A stretch of DNA of 19,133 nt, taken from positions 1 through 19,133 of the forward strand of contig JASHQY010000019.1 of the NCBI GenBank assembly GCA_030038885.1. The letters are read 5' to 3'. Source of the DNA: Thermoplasmata archaeon. GTDB lineage: Archaea > Thermoplasmatota > Thermoplasmata > Lutacidiplasmatales > UBA184. Below are positions 1 through 6,895 of this stretch, one piece after another (position 1 is the stretch's first letter; each line of letters opens with the position of its first letter). The position numbers and the translations under genes are program-made. The notes below the pieces were generated by a model. That model had not been told where the DNA came from. It did no database searches and saw only the letters and a list, made by a program, of their open reading frames with translations.

Positions 1-487
1 GGCCGGCGGCCCCGGCGCCGAGGATCGCGACGTCGGCCGTGCGCCGCACGGGCGGCGCGGACGGGGGCGCGGGCGCGTCGGGAACCGCGCCGAACCCCGC
101 CAGGCGACGGACGACGCGGTGGTACGTCCGCGTCGCCCAGGCGGGTCGGCGGAAGCCGTGGAGCGTGTCGATCCCGCCGGGGAAGATGAAGTCGAGCGCG
201 CCCAGGAGGTCGAACCGGGGCGACGGCCAGGAGTTCTCGGTCGTGACGACGTCGCCCGCGCGCGGAAGGTAGCGGCACGCGCGGACGTTCGGCTGGCCGT
301 TCACCCGCACGAGGCAGCCGGTGCAGTAGCCGCTCCCGCAGAACGGCCCCCGGGGTCGGTGGTAGCGGATCGACCGCTGGAGCGCGGGCCACCGGCCGCG
401 GGCGAGCGCGAGCAGGAGCGTCTCCCCGCCGCGCACGGTCCGAGGCGATCGATCGAAGCGGATCGGGCGCTCCGGGGCACCGGCCAT
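1..487 (-). CDS. SoxA-like [2Fe-2S]/FAD oxidoreductase, N-terminal part (cut by window edge)
   Basis: Reading the minus strand from the ATG at 487 gives 162 codons that stay open to the window edge. An N-terminal ferredoxin-like domain carries PFCGSGYCTGCLVRV (residues about 48-62) and a later RAC, giving a C-x4-C-x2-C-x12-C [2Fe-2S] site of the sarcosine oxidase alpha/Fer2_4 type. The last visible residues, VAILGAGAAG, are the start of a dinucleotide-binding Rossmann fold, expected to bind FAD. This order of domains is known from SoxA-like subunits of sarcosine oxidase, opine and amino-acid dehydrogenases. The substrate cannot be told, because the catalytic part and any beta subunit lie outside the window. 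A TATA-like box at 518-526 sits about 35 bases before the ATG, so the leader would be very short. The gene diverges from the AbrB-PhoU regulator. The family call is solid; the reaction is inference. Confidence 0.82.
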   Translation of the reverse strand, partial: MAGAPERPIRFDRSPRTVRGGETLLLALARGRWPALQRSIRYHRPRGPFCGSGYCTGCLVRVNGQPNVRACRYLPRAGDVVTTENSWPSPRFDLLGALDFIFPGGIDTLHGFRRPAWATRTYHRVVRRLAGFGAVPDAPAPPSAPPVRRTADVAILGAGAAG

Positions 488-517
488 TGCGAGGACCGGC
501 GGTCACGCTCCCGCCGG

Positions 518-526
518 CTATTTAGG
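518..526 (-). promoter_or_regulatory. TATA-like box of the SoxA-like gene
   Basis: Minus-strand CCTAAATAG is an AT-rich island in very GC-rich DNA, centred about 35 bases before the ATG at 487. Archaeal transcription starts about 25 bases past such a box, which would leave a leader of roughly 10 bases. Nearly the same sequence, CCTAAATAC, precedes the Fur-like gene. Confidence 0.5.
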
Positions 527-590
527 GGGAGCCCCGCGCCGGCCGGCGCGCCCGCGGCCGTCGGGGCCCGGGGGCCCCGGCGCTCAGCGG

Positions 591-608
591 TGGCTATATA
601 GATAGCCA
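591..608 (+). promoter_or_regulatory. TATA box inside an 18-bp perfect inverted repeat, ahead of the AbrB-PhoU gene
   Basis: The box CTATATAG (594-601) lies 27-34 bases before the ATG at 628, as expected for a leaderless archaeal transcript. It is embedded in TGGCTAT (591-597), spacer atag, ATAGCCA (602-608), a perfect 7-bp inverted repeat. A dimeric regulator bound here would block TBP. The gene directly downstream encodes an AbrB-type DNA-binding domain, so autorepression is a natural guess, but it is inferred only. Confidence 0.55.
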
Positions 609-627
609 GAGCTCCGCCCTCGCATCC

Positions 628-1707
628 ATGCGGAGCACCGGCGGTTTTCACGGGCGGAGGATCCAGAAGACCGGCGGCTCGACCTTCATCATCTCGCTGC
701 CGAAGAACTGGGTCGTCGCCCGCGGGCTCGGCGCGGGGGACACGCTGTTCTTCACCCCGCGCGCCGACGGGTCGCTCACCGTCTTCGCCGAATCCGGGGA
801 AGCGACCGAGACCGAGCGCCGGATCGTCGCGGTGTCGAACGACCTCGAGGTCGAGCACCTCTTCCGCCGGCTGATCGCGGAGTACATCGCCGGGTACCCG
901 CTCCTCGAGATCCGGACCCCGGGGCGCATGAGCGCCCGCACCCGCGAGGTGATCCGGAGCTTCGCGCAGCGGATGATCGGGCCCGAGATCATCGAGGAGA
1001 CCGCGGAGGCCGTCATCCTCCAGGACGTCGTCGGCCAGAACCCGCTCCCGATCCCGTCGGTCATCCGGCGGATGCACCAGATGGTGCGCGCGATGCAGGC
1101 GGACGCGATGGCGGCGTTCAAGTCGCGCGACGCGTCGTTCGCCCGGGACGTCATCGAGCGCGACTGGGAGGTCGACCGATTGCACTGGTTCCTCGAGAAG
1201 CAGGTGACGAGCGCGCTGCGCGACGCGCGGATCCTCGTGAGCCTCGACCTCTCGCTGCCGGAGTGCTCGACGTACCTGCTCGCGTCGCGCGTGCTCGAGC
1301 GGATCGCGGACCACGCGGTCCGGATCGCCGAGACCGTGACGATCCTCGGGAAGGAGCGGACCCCGGAGCGCCTGGTCGTCGAGCTCGACCGGATGGCCGC
1401 GTCCGCCGAGAGCGCGCTCACGGACGCGCTCGACAGCCTCGACTCCCGGGACATCGAGAAGGCGAACGCGGTCGTCGACGCCGCGAAGCGGATCACGCGC
1501 GAGCGCGACCACGTCCTGCACGAGCTCACGACGAAGCGCGGCAGCCTCGCGATCGGCCTCGCCTACGTCCTCGAGAGCCTCGAGCGGGCCGCGTTCTACG
1601 CGAGCGACCTCGCCGAGATCGCGATCAACCGCGCGGTCGAGTCGCCGCCGCGCGCCGACGACGCGGCCCCGGTCGGGAAGCTCGCGATCGAGCGCTCGAC
1701 CGCGTAG
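628..1707 (+). CDS. phoU: AbrB-PhoU fusion, archaeal phosphate-uptake-type regulator
   Basis: The protein is 359 aa. Residues about 8-52 form a SpoVT/AbrB swapped-hairpin DNA-binding domain, recognisable from RIQKTGGSTFIISLPKNWV followed by a G-GD turn. The rest is helical; from about 145 to 335 it resembles two PhoU three-helix repeats with acidic E/D-rich helices that in PhoU proteins bind metal clusters. In archaea this fusion is annotated as a phosphate uptake regulator, thought to combine DNA binding with PhoU-type signalling. No pst transporter gene is next to it, so a role in phosphate control is a family-based inference. The start is fixed by the TATA box 27-34 bases upstream, which implies a leaderless mRNA. 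The gene runs toward the ADH gene, whose stop codon is 21 bases past this stop. Confidence 0.85.
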   Translation: MRSTGGFHGRRIQKTGGSTFIISLPKNWVVARGLGAGDTLFFTPRADGSLTVFAESGEATETERRIVAVSNDLEVEHLFRRLIAEYIAGYPLLEIRTPGRMSARTREVIRSFAQRMIGPEIIEETAEAVILQDVVGQNPLPIPSVIRRMHQMVRAMQADAMAAFKSRDASFARDVIERDWEVDRLHWFLEKQVTSALRDARILVSLDLSLPECSTYLLASRVLERIADHAVRIAETVTILGKERTPERLVVELDRMAASAESALTDALDSLDSRDIEKANAVVDAAKRITRERDHVLHELTTKRGSLAIGLAYVLESLERAAFYASDLAEIAINRAVESPPRADDAAPVGKLAIERSTA

Positions 1708-1715
1708 GCGGCGGG

Positions 1716-1738
1716 GGGCCGGGCCCGGTCACCGGCCC
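1716..1738. terminator. GC hairpin between convergent genes
   Basis: GGGCCGG (1716-1722) and CCGGCCC (1732-1738) form a perfect 7-bp stem with a 9-base loop. The hairpin sits between the ends of the converging AbrB-PhoU and ADH genes and overlaps the ADH stop codon. Archaeal termination usually relies on U-tracts, which are missing here, so this may only be a transcript-end or mRNA-stabilising structure. Confidence 0.3.
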
Positions 1739-2892
1739 GCGCCACCGGAGGGTCCGATCGCGGCCCGCACGAGCTCCCCGAGCTCCTCCGCGGTCGGGAC
1801 CCGCGGGTTCGCGAGCACCGCGGGCGATCGTTGGGCGTGCGCGACGATCCGCGCGCGCGCGGTCTCGAGGCGCGCCGGATCGGCCCCGGCGGCCCGGAGC
1901 GTGGCGGGGAGGTGCGCGGTCTCGGCCAGGCGCCGGTACCGGAGCGAGAGCCCCATCGGGTCCCGTCCGCCCTCGACCGGTGGCGCGACCGCAGCCGCGA
2001 GCGCCTCGAGGCGGTCGCGCGCCGACGGGTGGTCGAACTCGAGCGCGAGCGGGAGGAGGATCGCGAGCAGGCGTCCGTACGGGAGGCCGGTCGGGGCCGC
2101 CAGCGCGCGGGCGAGCGCATGCGCGACCCCGCGCTGCGCGTTCGACGCCGCGAGCCCGGCGCCGGTGGCGGCGTAGTGCAGCGCCGACCGTGCGTCCGGG
2201 TCGTCGCTCCACCGCAGCGCGTGCGGGAGGCGGCGGACGACCGTCGCCGCCGCGTCGACCGCGAGCGCGTCCGAGAACGGGTTCGACCACGCCGAGAGGT
2301 ACGCCTCGGTCGCGAGCCCGAGCGTTTCGAACGCCCCGTCCGCGACCTGGTCGGTCGAGAGCCCGGCCGCGAGCGCCGCGTCGACGAGCGCCCACTCCGG
2401 GACGAGCGCGCGGTGCGCGAGCTCGAGGGGTTCGTCGTCGGGGCCGACGAGGTCGGCGGTCCAGCTCGCCTCCGCGCCGCTGCCGCTCGTCGTCGGGAGG
2501 GCCGCGAGCCGGGTGCGCGGAGGGTCTGGGAACTCCTCGAGCGTCGTCAGCCGCTCGAGCTCCAGCTCGGGCCGCTCCGCCCAGAGCCGTGCCGCCTTCG
2601 CCGCGTCGAGGGTCGCGCCCCCGCCCACCGCGACCAGCCAGTCGGGGGCGTAGGCGACGATCCGCTCCTTCAGGGCGCGGACCGCCGCGCGGCCGTGCGG
2701 CGCGGGGGGAGCGGGGTCGATCTCGACGTGGGTCTCGGACTTCGCGAGCTCCTCCTCCACACGGCGCGCCGCGACCCCGCGCGCGAGGCTCGGATCGACG
2801 ACGAGGAGCGCGCGCCGGGCCCCGAGCCCGCTCAGCTGCTCGACCGCGCCCGGTCCCCACGCGATCCGCGGAGCGGTGAAGAAGGCCGTCAT
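1729..2892 (-). CDS. Iron-ADH-fold dehydrogenase lacking most metal ligands
   Basis: The protein is 387 aa, usual length for the iron-containing alcohol dehydrogenase family. It has AVGGGATLDAAKAA (residues 88-101, nucleotide binding) and ALPTTSGSGAEA (131-142), and the C-terminal helical domain is in place. The metal site is abnormal. Where the family has D-x3-H, this protein has E189 and L193; the first His of HAMAH is kept (H258), but the second is R262, and LPHG is replaced by LPYG (Y272). Three of the four Fe ligands known from FucO are therefore changed. It may be metal-free, as suggested for some relatives, or inactive; the substrate is unknown. The ATG at 2892 starts the conserved MTAFFTAPRI; the frame is open to 3261 but upstream residues are low-complexity. 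It lies 23 bases after the Fur-like stop, so both probably share one transcript. Confidence 0.85.
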   Translation of the reverse strand: MTAFFTAPRIAWGPGAVEQLSGLGARRALLVVDPSLARGVAARRVEEELAKSETHVEIDPAPPAPHGRAAVRALKERIVAYAPDWLVAVGGGATLDAAKAARLWAERPELELERLTTLEEFPDPPRTRLAALPTTSGSGAEASWTADLVGPDDEPLELAHRALVPEWALVDAALAAGLSTDQVADGAFETLGLATEAYLSAWSNPFSDALAVDAAATVVRRLPHALRWSDDPDARSALHYAATGAGLAASNAQRGVAHALARALAAPTGLPYGRLLAILLPLALEFDHPSARDRLEALAAAVAPPVEGGRDPMGLSLRYRRLAETAHLPATLRAAGADPARLETARARIVAHAQRSPAVLANPRVPTAEELGELVRAAIGPSGGAGR

Positions 2893-2915
2893 CGTCCCCC
2901 GGCGTCCGAGGCCGC

Positions 2916-3218
2916 CTACGCCGGGGGACCTTCGCGGCACCGCCGGCACGCGCCGGTCGCCGAGAACGCGATGCCGTCGACGCTCCAGCCGTCCGGGTGC
3001 CGGGCCGCGAGCTCGGTCAGCACGTGCCGGTCGAGCTCGGTCAGCTCGATCGCCTGGATCCGTCCGCAGTTGCGGCAGACGATGTGGGCGTGCGGGTCCT
3101 CGGCCAGATCGACCCGGACCGCGGGCTCGGGCGGGGGGGGCGGCATCCGCCGCGGTACCGGGGAACGGGTCCGCCTCCCCGGCACGTGGGGTCGAACGGT
3201 GCGGGTCGGACGAGCCAT
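2916..3218 (-). CDS. Stand-alone Fur-family C-terminal (zinc/dimerisation) domain protein
   Basis: The protein is 100 aa. Residues 41-94 match the C-terminal half of Fur/PerR/Zur repressors: DPHAHIVCRNCGRIQAIE (41-58), a middle helix, then FSATGACRRC (85-94). The structural zinc cysteines C48, C51, C91 and C94 and the HxH motif (H43, H45) are intact. Full Fur proteins have about 80 winged-helix residues before this domain; here there are only about 40, rich in Arg and Pro, with no helix-turn-helix. The start is supported by a TATA-like box at 3241-3249, about 27 bases upstream, implying a leaderless mRNA, and there is too little room for a missing winged helix before the divergent Nudix gene. 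It could be a metal sensor, a partner of another Fur, or a redox/zinc protein. It appears to be co-transcribed with the ADH. Confidence 0.72.
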   Translation of the reverse strand: MARPTRTVRPHVPGRRTRSPVPRRMPPPPPEPAVRVDLAEDPHAHIVCRNCGRIQAIELTELDRHVLTELAARHPDGWSVDGIAFSATGACRRCREGPPA

Positions 3219-3240
3219 CGGGGCGAGCGACCGCGCCGTC

Positions 3241-3249
3241 GTATTTAGG
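3241..3249 (-). promoter_or_regulatory. TATA-like box of the Fur-like/ADH operon
   Basis: Minus-strand CCTAAATAC is centred about 27 bases before the ATG at 3218, the spacing of a leaderless archaeal transcript. This box is a main reason for choosing that ATG over the in-frame upstream codons. Confidence 0.55.
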
Positions 3250-3359
3250 CGGGCGGACCACCGCCGAGAGGCCGCGTCCCGCCGATCGTCCGAGGGCCGA
3301 GGGCCCGCCGGGCCGGTGCCGGGCGAAAGGCTGAAGCGCGCGCTCGCGCCGCCGGGTCC

Positions 3360-3851
3360 GTGACCGCCGCGGGAGGGACGTCGTTTCCCTCCCCGCACAC
3401 CCGGGTGGGCGTGGGAGGAGTGCTGATCCGGGAGGGTCGCGCGCTCGTGAATCGGGCGGTCTATCGCACGCGGTTCACGATCCCGAGCGGCTACGTAGAG
3501 CGCGGCGAAAGCCTCGAGACGGCGCTCGTCCGGGAGTTCGAGGAGGAGACCGGCGTGACGGTCCGGGTCGGGCGCCTCCTCCTGACCCGGCACAAGGTCA
3601 TCGACCCCGAGCAGACCGACGTCTACTTCGCGTTCGCGCTCGAGCCGGTCGCGGGCGAGCCGAGCGCCCGGCCGCCCGAGATCGCGGAGGTCCGGGAGGT
3701 CGCGCTCGCGGACGCCGAGCGGGCCGACTGGATCTCGGAGCTCTCCCGCATCGCGATCCGGCTCGCCGGCGTTCCCGGGGCCGGCTGGGCCCGCTCCGGT
3801 TGGAAGGGCGGTGAGGTGCCGGGGCTCGAGACCGAGGCGTACCATCCGTAG
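3360..3851 (+). CDS. Nudix hydrolase
   Basis: The protein is 163 aa with a complete Nudix box at residues 44-66: G44, five residues, E50, seven residues, then REFEEETGV (58-66). This fits GX5EX7REUXEEXGU, whose glutamates hold the catalytic Mg2+. The preceding YRTRFTIPSGYVERGE resembles family members that hydrolyse nucleoside diphosphate derivatives such as NADH or ADP-ribose, but the substrate is not determined. The GTG at 3360 is the first start codon and lies directly before the conserved strand TRVGVGGVLIREG; no clear ribosome binding site is visible and only a weak AT-containing stretch (about 3323-3330) lies 30 bases upstream, so a leaderless start is possible. It diverges from the Fur-like gene and converges on the acetyltransferase, 34 bases apart. 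Confidence 0.88.
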   Translation: MTAAGGTSFPSPHTRVGVGGVLIREGRALVNRAVYRTRFTIPSGYVERGESLETALVREFEEETGVTVRVGRLLLTRHKVIDPEQTDVYFAFALEPVAGEPSARPPEIAEVREVALADAERADWISELSRIAIRLAGVPGAGWARSGWKGGEVPGLETEAYHP

Positions 3852-3885
3852 CGCGGGGTCGATCGCCCGGCCGGCCCGAACGCCC

Positions 3886-4416
3886 TCACAGCCAGAGCGC
3901 CATCAGCACCTCGTCGACCGGGTGACCCTCGAGGATCACCTCGCCGCGAAGGCGCGCTTCTTCGACGAACCCGAGCTTCCGGTAGAGCGCGATCGCGCGG
4001 TCGTTCGTCGCGAAGACCCCGAGCTTCACCTTCCGGATCCCGACGCTCCGGGCCCACTCGAGCCCGGACCTCAGCAGCGCCTCGCCGATCCCCCGCCCGC
4101 GGAACTCCTTCCGGAGCGCGATCCCAAGGGTGGCCGTATGCTCGTTCTTCTTCCAGACTCCCCGTTGGAGGCCGGCCCCACCGACGAGCTGCCCATCCTG
4201 CTCCGCGACGAGCCAGAGCGTCCGGAGGGGATCGGCGTCCCGGAACTGGGTCCGTACCTCCTCCACCGTACGGGCGAGCCGCTCGGTCATGAGGTAGATC
4301 CGCTCGGCACCGATCGCGTTCCACAGCTCGACGTGGGCTTCCGCATCCTCGGGCTGCGCCCGCCGTAGCAGCACATCGCCCCCGTCGGGTCGGTGAAAGG
4401 TCGCCGGGAGGGGCAT
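3886..4416 (-). CDS. GNAT-family N-acetyltransferase
   Basis: From the ATG at 4416 the protein is 176 aa, normal for this family. FRGRGIGEALLRSGLEWAR (residues 105-123) is the acetyl-CoA pyrophosphate-binding motif A (RGRGIG, 106-111), followed by NDRAIALYRKLGF (138-150), motif B. GNAT enzymes transfer an acetyl group from acetyl-CoA to an amine; the RimI/RimJ-like pattern gives no firm substrate. The frame is open to 4596, but residues before MPLPATF look random. The chosen start has GAGG six bases upstream and an AT-rich box (minus GGTTTTTCCC, 4438-4447) about 27 bases upstream. An ATG at 4431 is the alternative. Confidence 0.85.
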   Translation of the reverse strand: MPLPATFHRPDGGDVLLRRAQPEDAEAHVELWNAIGAERIYLMTERLARTVEEVRTQFRDADPLRTLWLVAEQDGQLVGGAGLQRGVWKKNEHTATLGIALRKEFRGRGIGEALLRSGLEWARSVGIRKVKLGVFATNDRAIALYRKLGFVEEARLRGEVILEGHPVDEVLMALWL

Positions 4417-4721
4417 ACTCACCCTCAACATGGACGAGGGAAAAACCATGAGCCCACGCTCGGTGAGGACCTCCGTCGTTTCCCGTTTCGGGAGGCGATC
4501 GCCGTGTCCAGCGCCTCCCCGACGTCCGCTCCGGTCGCGAGTGGGGGTCCATGGCAGCGCCGGCTCTTCGAGCTGTCTTGATGACGTCGTCGCCACCGGA
4601 GTCTGGCCGGACCGCGCCCACTACAGTCCGGCTCGAACTCACAGCGGAGACCTGGTCCGTCCTTTCGGCGGTAGATGGGCAATCCCAAGGCCTTCCCGCC
4701 CGCTCCAAGACGGTGGGCGTC
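4417..4721. other. Gene-free stretch upstream of the acetyltransferase
   Basis: About 305 bases between the start of the acetyltransferase and the end of the secreted-protein gene. Open frames here on both strands are short, Arg/Ser/Pro-rich and match nothing I recognise. The acetyltransferase promoter (about 4438-4447) lies at one end. Base composition becomes less GC-rich from here on. Confidence 0.4.
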
Positions 4722-5195
4722 TCAGAGGATGGGGGCCGATGCCGTGTAGTTGTAGGTAAGGAACCCGGCGACGGACGCGTTGGCTGGCGTAGTCGCATCA
4801 ATTTCGAAGGCGATCACAAATCCACAGGGGTAGGGGTAGGTCGCGGGGAAGCTGAAGCCCCCCTCGTTGACATTGGTTGCGTTGTAGAGGAGAACGTCCG
4901 GATTCGGCGGAGGGTTTACGCCGAACACGAAGATCTGGAATTGGCTAAGGAGTTCTCCGCCGCCGCTGCTCCAAACCAACGAGACCACCGGCGACGTAGC
5001 GCCCGAGGGGGCGCAAAGGGTGCCGCCGCCCAACCCCACGACTCCTCCATATTGAGGCGTCGAGTAGATCCTGAAACCAAAAGGTCGAATCGCTGTGACC
5101 GGCAACGTCGTAAGGGGGACCACCAAGAAGAAGACGAGGAGCACGGCGATTCCAGTCACAATGAGCGTAGCCCATTTCCAGTGGCTTGGATTCAT
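4722..5195 (-). CDS. Membrane-anchored extracellular protein of unknown function
   Basis: The protein is 157 aa from the ATG at 5195. Residues 9-31 (ATLIVTGIAVLLVFFLVVPL is the core) form one strong membrane helix near the N-terminus, either an uncleaved signal anchor or a signal peptide. The remainder is rich in Gly, Ser, Thr, Val, Tyr and Asn and looks like a beta-sandwich. It has two cysteines (C61, C124) that could pair outside the cell and three N-glycosylation sequons (N105-A-T, N139-A-S, N149-Y-T), consistent with an exported archaeal protein. I recognise no family. The composition is low in Arg and charged residues compared with false frames, which argues that it is real. An alternative in-frame start lies ten codons upstream (5225). 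A weak GGTATCC box (5214-5220) precedes it. Codon use is less GC-biased than in flanking genes. Confidence 0.65.
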   Translation of the reverse strand: MNPSHWKWATLIVTGIAVLLVFFLVVPLTTLPVTAIRPFGFRIYSTPQYGGVVGLGGGTLCAPSGATSPVVSLVWSSGGGELLSQFQIFVFGVNPPPNPDVLLYNATNVNEGGFSFPATYPYPCGFVIAFEIDATTPANASVAGFLTYNYTASAPIL

Positions 5196-5647
5196 GCGTC
5201 GCCGCCCAGGCGAGGATACCAACACCCGTACACTCTCATGTGTGACGGATCCGATCGGCCGCAGGGGAGATCCGTACTTCTACTGGCTCAACCAGGATCC
5301 GAGCCTGTCAAGGCCGTCCAAAATCACAGCAGACCCCCTACCGAAGACTCGCTCGGCTCGTCGTCAGACTGACGGTGGGGCAGTACATGGAAGAGGGTCT
5401 CCGAGATGGTTCAACACCGCGCCCCAGAAGCGTTGCTCTCGCTTCGCGCCCGTCCGTCTAGGAGTACATCGGCACGTGGAGGGAGCATTCGCCCCATCAG
5501 GAACGTCCAGCGGGTCTTCGAGTCGCTGTGATGTCGCCCTCGCATCTAATGGGGTTCCTTAGCAGGTCCCATCCATCACCTTCCGGGAACCAAAATCTGG
5601 CGAGCGGGGGAGGATCATTCGAGAGGATCGAGGACGGGGCACATCGC
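5196..5647. other. Gene-free stretch between divergent genes
   Basis: About 450 bases separate the secreted-protein gene (minus) and the kinase-like gene (plus). I see no convincing gene. Frames spanning it are Arg/Pro/Ser-rich and stop irregularly. It presumably contains both promoters; only weak AT-containing candidates are visible. GC content is visibly lower than in the flanking metabolic genes. Confidence 0.4.
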
Positions 5648-6175
5648 ATGAGCTACTACGTCATCATACGCGGTCCACTGGGTGTCGGCAAGACGACCAC
5701 GTCTGCCGCGCTCGCGAAGTCCCTCGACGCGATCGTCCTCTCTATTGATCGGATTGCGGATCGGAAGTGGGATGGAGGATCGGTTCGCCTCTACGTCAGC
5801 GCCAACAGAGTCGCCGCAGAGCGGGCACGCCGTCCTCTCGCAAGGGGAACTCCGGTCGTGTTCGATGGCTGTTTCTACTGGAAGACCCAGCTCGCCGATC
5901 TGGAGCGGCGGCTCCCGGTCCCTCACGAAGTGTTTACTCTCCAGGCTCCGCTGTCCGTGTGCGTCCAGCGGGATTCCGGCAGGAAGGTCGTTCATGGTGC
6001 CGAAGCGGCGGCGCAGGTCTATCGCAAGGTCACACGCTTCGAGTGCGGAGTTGGTATCGATGCCACGCAAGACCTCGATACCACCGTGACGGAGATCCGC
6101 CGGCGCCTCTCCGAAAACATCGACCCTCTTCTTGCGCACTCACCGCGGTCCGTTGTCGACCGCGCGGGTCGCTGA
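5648..6175 (+). CDS. P-loop kinase-like ATP-binding protein (AAA_33/zeta-like)
   Basis: The protein is 175 aa. MSYYVIIRGPLGVGKTTTS puts the Walker A loop GPLGVGKTT at residues 9-17, directly after the first beta strand. An aspartate follows in LSIDRIAD, and VVFDGCFYWKTQLADLE resembles the second conserved strand of small-molecule kinases. Such proteins (chloramphenicol phosphotransferase, polynucleotide kinase, zeta toxin, shikimate-kinase-like folds) phosphorylate small molecules or nucleic acid ends; the substrate here is unknown and no antitoxin-like gene is next to it. The frame opens at 5528, but the ATG at 5648 starts directly at the conserved strand, as is usual for the family; no strong TATA box or ribosome binding site decides it. 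Codon use is less GC-biased than the host genes, so the gene may have been acquired. Confidence 0.72.
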   Translation: MSYYVIIRGPLGVGKTTTSAALAKSLDAIVLSIDRIADRKWDGGSVRLYVSANRVAAERARRPLARGTPVVFDGCFYWKTQLADLERRLPVPHEVFTLQAPLSVCVQRDSGRKVVHGAEAAAQVYRKVTRFECGVGIDATQDLDTTVTEIRRRLSENIDPLLAHSPRSVVDRAGR

Positions 6176-6784
6176 TCGAGCGCGCGCGGTCTTGGGCCAC
6201 CCACGCGAGCGGTATCGCAAGACGGCCCGTCTCGCATCGGTCTTTCGTGGGCCGTCACGCGCGCGTCTCCCCGCATGTGAACGCGTAGATCTCGAGCAGG
6301 GTGTCGTTAGAATCTTCTCACGCGCCGAAGGCGTACCCATCCCCCCGGGTTCTCTGCCTCGATGTCGAGTGGACGGAGCGGGGTCCTCGACGACGGAGCG
6401 CGCCCTCCAGCGGACCGGCTCACCTCGCCGAAGGCTCCGCGCGTGCGGTCTGGGCCGACGTCGGGTCGGCCATCCCTGCAGCGAGAACGTCTCTTACTTT
6501 CCGCGGTTGCATCCCCTCTACGTTGGAGCCGTCCATCTCGTCGGGAGGTTCTGTCGCGCGCTTCCACGGGCTGCCCCCCACCGGGCAACGCCATGGCCGA
6601 ATGCCGTTCCTTCGGCCCGATCCGGGGTCTGATCTCGTTGGGAACGTTCGCCGCCGGTATCGTGTGCTTGTTCGCCGGGGCCGCTATCAGTATCGCTCAC
6701 GACTCGAAACCGCCGGTGGAGATTGGGTCGGCCCCTAGGCCCCATCCGTACGGGAAAAGCAACACCCGTTCGAATTGTCCGGGG
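6176..6784. other. 609-bp stretch without a supported gene, downstream of tRNA-Leu
   Basis: No convincing gene was found. One plus-strand fragment from the ATG at 6593 encodes a hydrophobic segment, GLISLGTFAAGIVCLFAGAA, but its frame has no stop before it runs through the antisense of the tRNA and on to 7222. A TAG one frame away at 6736-6738 would close it if a single base had shifted. It may be a decayed small membrane-protein gene. Other frames are Arg/Pro-rich noise. Confidence 0.4.
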
Positions 6785-6872
6785 TGGTGCGGGGAGAGGG
6801 ATTTGAACCCACGAACCCCTACGGGACCAGACCCTGAATCTGGCGCCTTTGGCCAAGCTGGGCGATCCCCGC
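6785..6872 (-). tRNA. tRNA-Leu (anticodon CAG), with encoded CCA
   Basis: The minus strand folds as a complete type II tRNA. The acceptor stem is GCGGGGA/TCCCCGC, the D arm is GCC...GGC, and the anticodon stem CCAGA/TCTGG encloses the loop TTCAGGG with anticodon CAG, which reads CUG. A 14-base variable region can form CCC-GTA-GGG, typical for leucine. The T arm is GTGGG-TTCAAAT-CCCTC, with one T-T (U50-U64) mismatch. The discriminator A is followed by CCA in the DNA. Length is 85 bases, or 88 with CCA. There is no intron. A TATA-like box at 6896-6904 is about 27 bases upstream. Confidence 0.93.
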
Positions 6873-6895
6873 GCCGAGCGATGGAGCGACGTCCG

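Noticed and set aside
2893..3261. N-terminal extension of the ADH frame up to 3261
   Set aside because: These residues are low-complexity and overlap the Fur-like gene in another frame. The conserved ADH sequence begins at 2892.
4417..6784. Attachment-site repeat matching the tRNA-Leu 3' end
   Set aside because: Scanning by eye, only scattered matches of six or seven bases were found (for example near 4436-4458). No convincing direct repeat, integrase or transposase is in the window; a repeat outside it cannot be excluded.
6518..6856. Minus-strand frame with GSWVQIPLPAP and plus-strand frame with GERDLNPRTP
   Set aside because: Both are well-known translated shadows of a tRNA and coincide with tRNA-Leu at 6785-6872.
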